Of a DNA stretch of 64,000 nt, positions 26,734-35,891 are shown in pieces. The notes under the pieces are model-generated. The model was not told the DNA's origin, made no database searches, and saw only the letters and a list, made by a program, of their open reading frames with translations. The position numbers and the translations under genes are program-made. Origin of the DNA: Candidatus Bathyoplasma sp. NZ (GTDB taxonomy: Bacteria; Bacillota_I; Bacilli_A; MAG-NZ); contig JABENI010000009.1 of the NCBI GenBank assembly GCA_013332095.1, positions 62,001 through 126,000 of the forward strand. The letters run 5' to 3'. Within the stretch, counting starts at the first letter, position 1; the number at the start of each line of letters is the position of its first letter.

Positions 26734-28104
26734 ATGAATAAGTTAAAGATGGACAAACTTGTAATATTTTGCAAAACATACGGATATATTTTTCAAGGAA
26801 GCGAAATATATGGTGGACTTGCTAACACTTGGGATTACGGTCCACTAGGAATAGAATTAAAAAATAATATAAAAAAAATATGGTGGAAAACTTTTATTCA
26901 AGAATTGCCAAATAGTTACGGAATTGATTGCTCAATTTTAATGAATCCAGATGTTTGGGTAGCCTCCGGTCATGTTGATGAATTTAATGATTTAATGATC
27001 GACTGTAAAAGTTGTAAAGCTAGATATCGTGCTGATAACTTAATTGAAAACTTTAGTAAAGAAGATATTGAGGTCGATGGCTTAACCAAAGAAGAGATGT
27101 CCAAATACATTATCGATAATAAAGTCTCCTGTCCAAAATGTGGGGAAAGTGATTTTACCGATATCCGAGAATTTAACTTGATGTTTGAAACTAAACGTGG
27201 TGTGACCGGTGATAAAAATGAAATTTATTTACGACCGGAAACTGCTCAAGGACAGTTCGTTAACTTTTCCAACGTTCAGCGCTCTTTAAGGGCAAAAATA
27301 CCGTTTGGAATAGGTCAGATTGGCAAGGCGTTTAGAAATGAAATTACCCCAGGTAACTTTATTTTTAGAACGATAGAATTTGAACAGATGGAATATCAAT
27401 ATTTCTGTAAACCAGGAACGGACCAGGAACACTATCGGTTTTTTAAAAAGAAAGCATTAGATTTTTTCAAAAATATCGGTATTAAAGAGGTAAATTTAAA
27501 ATATAAAGATCATCAAAAACTAGCTCATTACGCCAAAGAAGCCACAGACCTAGAGTATTTATTTCCAAGCGGTTGGGGAGAAGTAAACGGGACTCATAGT
27601 AGAACCGATTTCGATTTAAAAAAACATCAAGAACATTCGAAAAAAAGTATGGAGTATTTAGATCCGGTTACCAATGAAAAATATCTTCCTTACATAATTG
27701 AATCAACAGTAGGTGTTGATCGAGCAATTTTAGTTGCTCTATGCGATGCCTACGATGTAGAACAGTTAGAAAATGATGAAACTCGTGAAGTTTTAAGATT
27801 AAAACCAAACATCGCCCCTTATAAAGTGGCAGTTTTACCACTTATAAAAAAAATTCATAAAGAAAAGGCGTTAGAAATATACGGAAAATTAAGTAAACAC
27901 TTTATGATTAGTTATGATGAAACAGGTAAAATCGGTAAAAGATACCGCCGACAAGATGTTATCGGAACACCGTACGCAGTAACGATAGATGACAATACTT
28001 TAACTGCTGATACAGTGACAGTTAGAAACAGGGATACGATGAAACAAGTTGTCTTAAAAATAGAAGATTTGGTAACTTTTATTACCGACAAAATAAATGA
28101 ATAA
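26734..28104 (+). CDS. glyQS: Glycyl-tRNA synthetase, single-chain alpha2 type
   Basis: 456 residues. Class II synthetase that charges tRNA-Gly in the cytosol. The ATG at 26734 follows GTGGAGG; earlier in-frame codons have no site. Motif 1 region YGPLGIELKNN, motif 2 FRNEITPGNFIFRTIEFEQMEYQ, and motif 3 ESTVGVDRAILVAL are clear. A zinc-type insert (DCKSCKARYRAD, then CPKCGESDF) is kept. Bacillus subtilis has the unrelated two-subunit enzyme; Staphylococcus and Mollicutes have this type. Its stop overlaps dnaG by eight bases. Confidence 0.95.
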   Translation: MNKLKMDKLVIFCKTYGYIFQGSEIYGGLANTWDYGPLGIELKNNIKKIWWKTFIQELPNSYGIDCSILMNPDVWVASGHVDEFNDLMIDCKSCKARYRADNLIENFSKEDIEVDGLTKEEMSKYIIDNKVSCPKCGESDFTDIREFNLMFETKRGVTGDKNEIYLRPETAQGQFVNFSNVQRSLRAKIPFGIGQIGKAFRNEITPGNFIFRTIEFEQMEYQYFCKPGTDQEHYRFFKKKALDFFKNIGIKEVNLKYKDHQKLAHYAKEATDLEYLFPSGWGEVNGTHSRTDFDLKKHQEHSKKSMEYLDPVTNEKYLPYIIESTVGVDRAILVALCDAYDVEQLENDETREVLRLKPNIAPYKVAVLPLIKKIHKEKALEIYGKLSKHFMISYDETGKIGKRYRRQDVIGTPYAVTIDDNTLTADTVTVRNRDTMKQVVLKIEDLVTFITDKINE

Positions 28105-29836
28105 CAAGCGAATTTCAACTGAAGTAATCGAAGATGTTTTAAGAAAAGTAAACATCGTTGATGTCGTTTCTAATTATATTGAATTAATAAAAAAAGGAAA
28201 TAGTTATAAAGGATTGTGTCCGTTTCACGCTGACAGTAATCCTTCACTATCTGTTTCTGAAGATAAACAAATATTTAAATGCTTTTCTTGTCAAGCGAGT
28301 GGGAATGCCATTAAATTCGTCCAAGATTATGAAAAAATTTCTTTTTTAGAGGCAGTTAAAAATTTAGCTGACTACGCAAATATAAAAATTGATGCTAGTT
28401 TTATCAACAGCAAAAACAATTTTACTGATTTTTATGAAATAACTAAAATGACCAGAGATTATTACAAATTTTATTTAACTGGCACAGTCGATGGAAAAAA
28501 TGCTTTAAATTACTTGCATGAGAGAGGAATAACGATTGCTACTATCAATAAGTTTGGTATTGGTTTATCGCCTAATAAATACAATCATTTATTCAAAACA
28601 CTTACGAGTAAAGGAATTGATGAATTAAAAATCGAAAAATTGGGTTTGGTTACTAAAAAAGATAAGTATTTTGATTTTTTTAGAAATCGAATAATTTTTC
28701 CGATAAACGACCATTTAAACAACGTCGTAGGTTTCAGTGGAAGAATACTAGAAAATGATAGTAATTCACCAAAATATGTGAATTCTGCCGAGAGCATTAT
28801 TTTCAAAAAATCAAATATTTTGTATAATTTAAATAATGCAGTCAATGAAATTAAAAAAAATGATAGAATTATTATTATGGAAGGTTTCTCAGATGTTATT
28901 GCTGCTGATAATGCTGGGTTAAAAGAAGTTGTAGCGACGATGGGAACGGCTTTAACTAAAAATCATTTATCGCTGATCAAGAAATATACCGATAATATTT
29001 TAATTTGTTTCGATGGTGATGATGCCGGATTGGCAGCGAGTTATAATAGTTTAGATACGGTTAAACAATTTAACGTATCAATAGTAGTAATTCCGGAAAG
29101 TTTAGACCCTGATGAATACATAAAAAAATATTCAAAAGAAAATTTCATCGAGTTGGTAAACAATAAAAATGTTTCAATTTTAGACTTTATGTATTACTAT
29201 AAATTAAAAGATGTTGATCCTAGAAAAATAAACGAAGCCGAAAATTTTAAAAGAACTATTTTTAAGATGTTAAAAGGATTACCAAATACTGTCAAAGAGA
29301 TTTATTTAAAAAAACTAAGTAAAACTTTAAATGTTGAATATACTAATTTAATAGAAGATTTCAATTTTAAAGTTCCTAGTAGAATAGTAACGAAATCTAA
29401 AAACAGTAACCGCTATATTAAAGCAGAATGCGCTTTGTTGTACCAGATGAGCAAGTCAAAAGAACAATTTTTAAAAACAGCGAATTTCTTCGAAAGTAAA
29501 TTAAATAAAATAGAACACGATAATATTTATCGAGTGTTTATTAAATATTATGAGGAAACCAACTGTTTTAATCGCGAAAATTTTTTAAATTTATTGGGAA
29601 ATGTCTTGAGTGATTACTACCTTAAATATTGTTTAAAGCAAGTCGATTACCAAAATTCTGATTATATAGAAGATTGTAAGAAGATTTTAAGAAAACAAAA
29701 TCCAATAGAAAAAAGAAGATTTTTAGTTAGTAAAGTGGAAAAGTTAGATAAAAATAATGCAGATAATAAATTTGAAAAAAGGGAATTAACAATGGAAATT
29801 GAAAAATTAGATAAAATTATACACGATATAAAATAA
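28097..29836 (+). CDS. dnaG: DNA primase DnaG
   Basis: 579 residues. Makes RNA primers for replication. The N-terminal zinc-binding domain has CPFHADSNPSLSVS and FKCFSCQASGNAI (CHC2 type). The RNA-polymerase domain contains FRNRIIFPIND and VGFSGRIL, and the TOPRIM core has IIMEGFSDVIA and ICFDGDDAG. The C-terminal helicase-binding part is poorly conserved, as usual. It starts inside the glyQS stop region and precedes rpoD in the classic macromolecular synthesis order. Confidence 0.95.
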   Translation: MNNKRISTEVIEDVLRKVNIVDVVSNYIELIKKGNSYKGLCPFHADSNPSLSVSEDKQIFKCFSCQASGNAIKFVQDYEKISFLEAVKNLADYANIKIDASFINSKNNFTDFYEITKMTRDYYKFYLTGTVDGKNALNYLHERGITIATINKFGIGLSPNKYNHLFKTLTSKGIDELKIEKLGLVTKKDKYFDFFRNRIIFPINDHLNNVVGFSGRILENDSNSPKYVNSAESIIFKKSNILYNLNNAVNEIKKNDRIIIMEGFSDVIAADNAGLKEVVATMGTALTKNHLSLIKKYTDNILICFDGDDAGLAASYNSLDTVKQFNVSIVVIPESLDPDEYIKKYSKENFIELVNNKNVSILDFMYYYKLKDVDPRKINEAENFKRTIFKMLKGLPNTVKEIYLKKLSKTLNVEYTNLIEDFNFKVPSRIVTKSKNSNRYIKAECALLYQMSKSKEQFLKTANFFESKLNKIEHDNIYRVFIKYYEETNCFNRENFLNLLGNVLSDYYLKYCLKQVDYQNSDYIEDCKKILRKQNPIEKRRFLVSKVEKLDKNNADNKFEKRELTMEIEKLDKIIHDIK

Positions 29837-29854
29837 TAAGAAAAGGGTGATTTA

Positions 29855-31084
29855 ATGAGTGGGAAAAAGAAGGTAGAAACTGCAGCTGAAAAATTACTTA
29901 ATAAGGGGATTACCGAAGGATTTGTATTGATTTCTGATATTGAAAAATTATTTCCAAAAGAATCATTAGAATTGGAACTATTTATTAAACAGATCAAAGG
30001 TAAAAGTATTGATGTCGTGCGAGAAGAAGATCTAGTTGAATTTGATGCATCAACTTTAGATGAAGAAAATAATGATATTTCAGCTGAAGAGTTGCAAGCA
30101 GATGAAATCATTAAGGAATTAGAGTTAGAGTACTTAAAATCTAGACAAGAGAATATTGTTGATTTTGTTAAAACTGATGATCCGGTTAGAATGTATTTAA
30201 AAGAAATAGGACAAGTAAATTTACTATCGAGTAAAGGTGAAGTCGAATTAGCTAAAAAAGTTTGTGCAGGAGTGGCAGCTGAGGAAGAATTAGAAAGAAC
30301 AAAAGATACTTGCTCAAAAAAGCGGTTCAGTAGTTTAAAAGTTACGATTAGAGAGGGAGAGATATCTAAAAACCACTTAGTTGAGGCAAATTTACGTCTA
30401 GTAGTTTCCATTGCTAAAAAACATGTCGGAAAAGGTCTACAATTTTTAGATTTGATTCAAGAAGGAAATATCGGCTTAATTAGAGCAGTTTATAAATACG
30501 ATCACACGAAAGGATTTAAATTTTCTACCTATGCTACTTGGTGGATTAGACAAGCAATCACTAGAGCAATTGCTGACCAAGCCAGAATCATCCGTATTCC
30601 TGTGCATATGGTAGAACAAATCAATAAATTAGTTAGAGCACAAAGAAGGTTAACCCAAGAATTAAAGTGCGAACCTACTTTACTTGAGTTAAGTATAGAT
30701 TTAGAAATTTCCATAGATAAAATAAAAATGATTAAAAAAATATCGCAAGATCCCGTGTCGTTAGAAGCACCTGTAGGTGAAGAAGAAGATTCAACTTTAG
30801 GAGATTTTATTCCCGACCATGAAGCACTTGATCCGATTGAATACACCAGTAAAGAAATGCTTAAAGATGAAGTTGAAAAAGTTTTAGAAACTTTAACAGA
30901 CCGTGAAGCGTCGGTGTTGAAGTTAAGGTACGGTATTCCTGATGGAAAACCTCAAACACTAGAGGAAGTAGGAAAAAAATTTGGTGTTACTCGTGAAAGA
31001 ATTCGCCAAATCGAAGCGAAAGCATTAAGAAAATTACGTCATCCATCAAAAAGTAAACGTCTGATGGATTATATAAAAAATTGA
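29855..31084 (+). CDS. rpoD: Primary sigma factor SigA/RpoD
   Basis: 409 residues. Directs RNA polymerase to housekeeping promoters. Region 1.1 and an acidic linker occupy 1-105. [17 protein letters not shown] is region 1.2. Regions 2.1-2.4 are highly conserved ([47 protein letters not shown]), and region 4 has [20 protein letters not shown]. Between 1.2 and 2.1 there are about 28 more residues than in Bacillus SigA, including two Cys ([15 protein letters not shown]). Start after GGGTGA. The stop TGA overlaps the ATG of trmK. Confidence 0.96.
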   Translation: MSGKKKVETAAEKLLNKGITEGFVLISDIEKLFPKESLELELFIKQIKGKSIDVVREEDLVEFDASTLDEENNDISAEELQADEIIKELELEYLKSRQENIVDFVKTDDPVRMYLKEIGQVNLLSSKGEVELAKKVCAGVAAEEELERTKDTCSKKRFSSLKVTIREGEISKNHLVEANLRLVVSIAKKHVGKGLQFLDLIQEGNIGLIRAVYKYDHTKGFKFSTYATWWIRQAITRAIADQARIIRIPVHMVEQINKLVRAQRRLTQELKCEPTLLELSIDLEISIDKIKMIKKISQDPVSLEAPVGEEEDSTLGDFIPDHEALDPIEYTSKEMLKDEVEKVLETLTDREASVLKLRYGIPDGKPQTLEEVGKKFGVTRERIRQIEAKALRKLRHPSKSKRLMDYIKN

Positions 31085-31746
31085 TGGAAATTTCCAAAAG
31101 ATTAAAAGAATGTGCACGGTTAGTTCCACTTCAAGCAGTAGTTGCTGATATTGGGACAGATCATGCACTTCTTCCTATTTATCTAGTAAAAAATAACTTG
31201 GCTACCAAAGTAATAGCTTCTGATGTTCGAAAAGGACCGATTGAACAGGCAAAAAAAAATGTTTTACTGTATCGATTAAACGATTCGATAGAAATTATTT
31301 TAAGCGATGGGATTGAAGATATTACCGATCAAGTAGACACCGTAATAATAAGTGGGATGGGTGGGAAATTAATCAGCGATATTTTAAAAGCAAATAAATT
31401 AAAAAATGTGCAAACTTTAATTCTGCAATCAAATGTTGCGAGCGATATTTTAAGAAAACATTTAGAAACAATTAATTATAAAATAGTCGATGAACTGATT
31501 TTTGTAGAAAACAGTAAAACGTATGAAATAATTAAAGCTGTAAAAGGAAACGATAAATTAACTTATAAAGAAATCAAATTTGGTCCTTTTTTACTAAAAG
31601 ATAAAAATGCTGATTTTATCAACAAATGGACTATTGAGGTAAATAAACTGGCTAAAATATTAAAGAAAGTGCCCATTGAGCACGTTAATTATCAAAAAAT
31701 AATTGCAGAAATCAAACTGATTGAGGAGATTCTAAATGAAAGTTAA
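31084..31746 (+). CDS. trmK: tRNA (adenine22-N1)-methyltransferase TrmK
   Basis: 220 residues. SAM-dependent methyltransferase for m1A22 of tRNA. The N-terminal Rossmann-like fold has the SAM loop VADIGTDHALLPIYLV and the motif TVIISGMGGKLI; the C-terminal part is a coiled coil. It starts with the ATG of the TGATG overlap with rpoD. No separate ribosome site is seen, so translation is probably coupled. The order rpoD-trmK-nif3 is that of Bacillus. Confidence 0.9.
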   Translation: MEISKRLKECARLVPLQAVVADIGTDHALLPIYLVKNNLATKVIASDVRKGPIEQAKKNVLLYRLNDSIEIILSDGIEDITDQVDTVIISGMGGKLISDILKANKLKNVQTLILQSNVASDILRKHLETINYKIVDELIFVENSKTYEIIKAVKGNDKLTYKEIKFGPFLLKDKNADFINKWTIEVNKLAKILKKVPIEHVNYQKIIAEIKLIEEILNES

Positions 31747-32491
31747 AAAAATATATCAATTTCTAAACGATAAATATCCTTTTTATGAACAAGAAGTTTG
31801 GGATAATAGCGGTCTTAATCTAGGTTCTTTTAAAAAAGAAGTTAAAGCAGTGCTGTTGACTTTAGATATAACTTTAAAGGTTATTGCTGAAGCGATAGAA
31901 AAAAACTGCGACTTAATAATTTCCCATCATCCTTTACTAATCAGCGAAATTAAAGAAGTTAATTTAGATAAACTAATTGGTAAAAAACTCGAATTATTAA
32001 TTAAAAATGATATAAGTGTTTTGAGTTTACACACTAATTATGATCTTTCAAGCGAAGGAATGAATTATCAGTTGGCTAAAAAGATGAAATTGGATAAAAT
32101 AGAAGTTGCTAAAAGCAATCCACTTATGTATAAAGGCTATTTTAAGGGTGATTTAGACACTTTTATCGCTAAGATAAAGGATACGTTCAAATTGGACTTT
32201 GTTCGTTACACAGGAGAAGATTTAGCCGATTTCAAAGTAGGGGTAATCGGTGGCAGTGGTGCCAGCGAAAAAATTTTAAACGATTATAAAAAAGAAAAAT
32301 TAGATTTATTCATTACTGGTGATATTAAAAGTCACTTTGCTAAAGATGCAACAGAATTAAACTTTAACATTTTAGATGTTTCGCATAACATTGAAAATAT
32401 TTTTACCGAAATGATTGAAAATGATTTTTTAAAGTTAGAATTAAAAGTAATTAAATCTAGGATAAATACCGAACCGTTTAAATTAAAATAA
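31736..32491 (+). CDS. yqfO: Nif3-like dinuclear metal-centre protein (YqfO family)
   Basis: 251 residues, about 120 shorter than Bacillus YqfO because the PII-like middle insert is absent. Metal ligands are visible: the His pair in ISHHPLL, LSLHTNYD near residue 100, ITGDIKSHFAKDA, and NILDVSHNIENIF near the end. It is usually annotated as a GTP cyclohydrolase 1 type 2 homologue, but its real substrate is unsettled. It overlaps trmK by 11 bases and ends the operon. Confidence 0.88.
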   Translation: MKVKKIYQFLNDKYPFYEQEVWDNSGLNLGSFKKEVKAVLLTLDITLKVIAEAIEKNCDLIISHHPLLISEIKEVNLDKLIGKKLELLIKNDISVLSLHTNYDLSSEGMNYQLAKKMKLDKIEVAKSNPLMYKGYFKGDLDTFIAKIKDTFKLDFVRYTGEDLADFKVGVIGGSGASEKILNDYKKEKLDLFITGDIKSHFAKDATELNFNILDVSHNIENIFTEMIENDFLKLELKVIKSRINTEPFKLK

Positions 32492-32524
32492 AAATTGTAG
32501 CGAGATGCAATTTTTATTTTTTTT
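32489..32524 (+). terminator. Terminator of the glyQS-nif3 operon
   Basis: AAAATTG and CAATTTT pair around a 10-base loop region, followed by a T-rich run. Confidence 0.7.
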
Positions 32525-32578
32525 AATGATAGTAATAAAATCTTAGTTAACTCATAAAATTTTAAGAGAATTGAAAAC

Positions 32579-32606
32579 AAAAAAGTGAGATAGAATATCC
32601 CACTTA
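32579..32606 (-). terminator. Terminator after the ferredoxin gene (minus strand)
   Basis: On the plus strand AAGTGAGATA and TATCCCACTT pair around GAA. On the minus strand the hairpin is followed by six T. It faces the terminator of the convergent operon. Confidence 0.75.
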
Positions 32607-32644
32607 AAATATATTTATACTAATAAAGTATAAAAAGTCTGTAA

Positions 32645-32812
32645 TTATCTTTCAAAAATTGCGTTTGAAGGACATACTGCTTCGCAAGCGCCACAATCGA
32701 TACAAGTTTCTTCATCAATTACATAAATACCGCCTTCAGAGATACAATCTACTGGACATTCTGCAGCACATGCACCACATGCAATACATTCATCATTAAT
32801 AAATCTTGGCAT
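32645..32812 (-). CDS. 2[4Fe-4S] ferredoxin
   Basis: 55 residues. Two complete cluster motifs: CIACGACAAECP and CIDCGACEAVCP, in the clostridial-type order with an internal repeat. Electron carrier in the cytosol. AGGAGAG upstream is a good ribosome site. Plausible clients in this window are IspG and IspH, and the dehydratase activase at 42789 needs a low-potential donor; all three links are inference. Confidence 0.95.
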   Translation of the reverse strand: MPRFINDECIACGACAAECPVDCISEGGIYVIDEETCIDCGACEAVCPSNAIFER

Positions 32813-33025
32813 AATAAATCTCTCCTCTCAATAAGTTATTTTATTCTATCACAAAAAAAAGAAATGTAAAAGTTTTTTACTTTATTAATTGTAATCTAGC
32901 AAAAATTATTTATAATTCAAATGAACTACCTAATTTATTGTTTATTTTACTGATTAATTTTTATACTGTCTTGATATTTTATAATTTTTGCGTTAAAATG
33001 TGAAAGTAATAGAGGAGGGGTAACA

Positions 33026-33253
33026 ATGCAAATGCAAATATGGTTATTAATTATCGTAATAGTATCAGCAGTAGTGGCAGGATTAATTATTGGTTTTTTT
33101 GTTTCGCAAAAATATACCAAAAAATATTTAAGTGAAAATCCACCGATAAATGAAGATATGATCAGAATGATGTATTCACAAATGGGAAGAAAACCATCTG
33201 AAAAGCAAGTTAGACAAATTATGGCGAGTATGAACATAGGTACTAAGAAATAA
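33026..33253 (+). CDS. yneF: YneF/UPF0154 small membrane protein
   Basis: 75 residues. One N-terminal membrane helix (about 5-26) is followed by the family signature FVSQKYTKKYLSENPPINED and MIRMMYSQMGRKPSEKQV. Function unknown; conserved in Bacilli and Mollicutes. GAGGAGGGG seven bases upstream sets the start at the first Met. A terminator separates it from plsY, which converges on it. Confidence 0.9.
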   Translation: MQMQIWLLIIVIVSAVVAGLIIGFFVSQKYTKKYLSENPPINEDMIRMMYSQMGRKPSEKQVRQIMASMNIGTKK

Positions 33254-33270
33254 TAATAAATATTAAAAAA

Positions 33271-33303
33271 AAACTCTAGATTATAAAAAAAATCTAGGGT
33301 TTT
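33271..33303. terminator. Terminator between yneF and plsY
   Basis: ACTCTAGATT and AATCTAGGGT pair (with wobbles) around an A-rich loop. A runs on the left and T on the right allow use from both sides. Confidence 0.7.
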
Positions 33304-33323
33304 AATGAAAATTAACAACAATT

Positions 33324-33905
33324 TTATTTTATTTTCTTTTCCACACCTTTAAAAATTCTTTGATAGTTTGGAATATGACGGTAAAGAATAAGTAAGGTCA
33401 ATATTAAGATATAGAAAATATCAGTAATTTCAGCTTGATAAAAAATCATTCCTAGAAATATACTGATTGCAAATACGGTAGAACCGAGAGAGACATATTT
33501 AGTAATTTTGATCGTTATTACTGTTAAAACAAACGATATTAAAGCGATTACAAAGTTAAAACCAAATATTGTACCAAGAGTAGGTGTAACGGCTTTACCA
33601 CCTTTAAATTTAGCGAATAGCGGATAACAATGACCGAGTGTTACAAAAATTCCCAGTAAAATTGGTGAGTAAGATATGTTTATTACTTGAATTTGTGCTA
33701 AGAATACTATTATAAAAGCTTTAAATGCATCAAGTATACCTGCGGGTAATCCGAATTTTAGACCTAAAACTCTAATGGCATTAGTGGCACCTAGATTTCC
33801 ACTACCATGCTCTCGTATATCAATATTTTTAAAAATTTTTCCAATTACCAAAGTAAAGGGAATAGATCCAATTAGATAAGCTATTAATAACCAAATGTTC
33901 TCCAT
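33324..33905 (-). CDS. plsY: Acyl phosphate:glycerol-3-phosphate acyltransferase PlsY
   Basis: 193 residues, multi-pass membrane enzyme. It transfers an acyl group from acyl phosphate to glycerol-3-phosphate, the first step of phospholipid synthesis. Signatures: AYLIGSIPF, REHGSGNLGATNAIRVLG and GHCYPLFAKFKGGKAV. GGAGGT upstream marks the start. It is divergent from parE, the same arrangement as in Bacillus. Confidence 0.93.
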   Translation of the reverse strand: MENIWLLIAYLIGSIPFTLVIGKIFKNIDIREHGSGNLGATNAIRVLGLKFGLPAGILDAFKAFIIVFLAQIQVINISYSPILLGIFVTLGHCYPLFAKFKGGKAVTPTLGTIFGFNFVIALISFVLTVITIKITKYVSLGSTVFAISIFLGMIFYQAEITDIFYILILTLLILYRHIPNYQRIFKGVEKKIK

Positions 33906-33969
33906 GTAAAACCTCCGATAGTTTTATTCTATCATAAATTAAAATAATGTAAATAAAGGCTGTGTTAAA

Positions 33970-35883
33970 ATGACTAAATATAATCAAGATAGTATTCAAA
34001 TTTTAGAAGGCTTAGAAGCTGTAAGAAAAAGACCAGGGATGTACATTGGATCAACAGATGAGCGTGGACTTCACCATCTGATTTGGGAGATTGTAGACAA
34101 TAGCATCGATGAAGTTTTAATGAATGAAGCTGATGAGATTAGAGTAATCATCCATAAAGATAATTCAATCGAAATTAGTGATAACGGTCGAGGTATTCCT
34201 ACAGGAATGCACAAAACAGGAGTTCCAACAACAGAAGTAATTTTTACTGTTTTACATGCAGGAGGTAAATTTGATGACTCTGGTTATAAATTTAGTGGTG
34301 GACTTCACGGTGTAGGGGCTAGCGTGGTAAATGCTCTCAGTGAATGGTTAGAAGTTACAATTTATCAAAAGAAAAAAATTTATCGACAAACTTTCACTGA
34401 TGGTGGAAAAAATATTAGTAAATTAAAAGTGATCGGTAGTACAGATGAAACAGGAACAACTGTTAGGTTTAAACCGGATAAAAAACATTTTTTAACTACA
34501 GTATTTAATTATCAAAAAATTAAAGAGCGATTGAGACAATCAGCCTTTTTAGTAAATAATTTAAAAATATCAGTTATAGATGAAAAAACAGAAGCTACTG
34601 AAGAATTTGAATACGAAAATGGAATTATCGCTTTTTTAGATTATTTAAATGGCAACAGAACAGCACTTAACGAAGCTGTTTCTTTCAAAGGGGAATACAA
34701 TGGCATCGAGGTTGATTTAGGATTACAGTTTAACGATGGTTATTCGGAAAAAATAGAATCGTTTGTGAATAATGTAAACACTAAAGATGGTGGAACACAT
34801 GAAACAGGATTTAAAATAGGACTGACAAAAGTATTTAACGAGCACGCTAAAAAAATCGGTTTGATTAAAGGTAACGAGAAGTTAGAAGGGGTCGATATCC
34901 GTGAAGGAATGAATGCGATTATAAGTATTAAAATTCCTGAAAAATTTTTGCAATTTGAAGGTCAAACTAAATCAAAATTAGGAACTTCAGAAGCTAGAAG
35001 TGCGGTTGAAAGTGTCATTTTTGAAAAAATTAAATACTATTTAGAAGAAAACGCCGAATTAGCAAATAATTTAATAAATAAATCAGTTCAAGCGAAAAAA
35101 GTTCGAGATGCTTCTAGAAAAGCCAAAGAAGAAGCGCGAAATAAAAAGAAAAAAAGTAAAAAAGATGTTATTTTAAGTGGCAAACTTTCACCAGCACAAT
35201 TTAAAGATCCTAAACTAAAAGAACTGTTTTTAGTCGAGGGAGATTCAGCAGGAGGAAGTGCAAAACAAGGTAGAGATAGAAGATTTCAAGCAATTTTACC
35301 GCTTCGTGGTAAAGTGATAAATACCGAAAGAGCGAATACCACTGATGTTCTTAAAAATGAAGAAATTAGTACGATTATCAATACAATCGGTGCAGGACTA
35401 GGAGAAAACTTTAGTTTGGCTGATGTTGGCTATAATAAAATAATTATTATGACCGATGCTGACACGGATGGTGCACATATCCAAGTGCTCTTATTGACAT
35501 TTTTCTTTAGATATATGCCCGAACTGTTTGATAACGGAAAAATATACATCGCTAGCCCACCGCTTTTTAAAATTACTTTTTCTAGGAAGAAAAAAAATCC
35601 AGTTGATTATGCCTGGAGTGAAAAGGAATTAGCTAAAAAAACTAAAGGTAAAGAGTTTAATATTCAAAGATTTAAAGGGTTGGGAGAAATGAATGCCGAC
35701 CAACTTTGGGATACAACGATGAATCCTGAAACAAGAACATTAATTAAGGTAGAAATTGATGATTTATTAGAAGCAGAAAAGAATATTAGTACTTTAATGG
35801 GAGATAATCCCGAACAACGTCGTGAATGGATAGAAAATAATATTTCATTTGTGGCAAATGATGATTTTATTATTGAAGATTAG
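33970..35883 (+). CDS. parE: DNA topoisomerase IV subunit B (ParE)
   Basis: 637 residues. ATPase subunit that decatenates chromosomes with ParC. GHKL ATPase motifs: [17 protein letters not shown], and [13 protein letters not shown]. The TOPRIM part has [20 protein letters not shown] and the metal DTDGAHI. Its pairing with plsY and parC supports ParE rather than GyrB. The end is the conserved RREWIENNI. It precedes parC by eight bases. Confidence 0.93.
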   Translation: MTKYNQDSIQILEGLEAVRKRPGMYIGSTDERGLHHLIWEIVDNSIDEVLMNEADEIRVIIHKDNSIEISDNGRGIPTGMHKTGVPTTEVIFTVLHAGGKFDDSGYKFSGGLHGVGASVVNALSEWLEVTIYQKKKIYRQTFTDGGKNISKLKVIGSTDETGTTVRFKPDKKHFLTTVFNYQKIKERLRQSAFLVNNLKISVIDEKTEATEEFEYENGIIAFLDYLNGNRTALNEAVSFKGEYNGIEVDLGLQFNDGYSEKIESFVNNVNTKDGGTHETGFKIGLTKVFNEHAKKIGLIKGNEKLEGVDIREGMNAIISIKIPEKFLQFEGQTKSKLGTSEARSAVESVIFEKIKYYLEENAELANNLINKSVQAKKVRDASRKAKEEARNKKKKSKKDVILSGKLSPAQFKDPKLKELFLVEGDSAGGSAKQGRDRRFQAILPLRGKVINTERANTTDVLKNEEISTIINTIGAGLGENFSLADVGYNKIIIMTDADTDGAHIQVLLLTFFFRYMPELFDNGKIYIASPPLFKITFSRKKKNPVDYAWSEKELAKKTKGKEFNIQRFKGLGEMNADQLWDTTMNPETRTLIKVEIDDLLEAEKNISTLMGDNPEQRREWIENNISFVANDDFIIED

Positions 35884-35891
35884 GTGGAATA

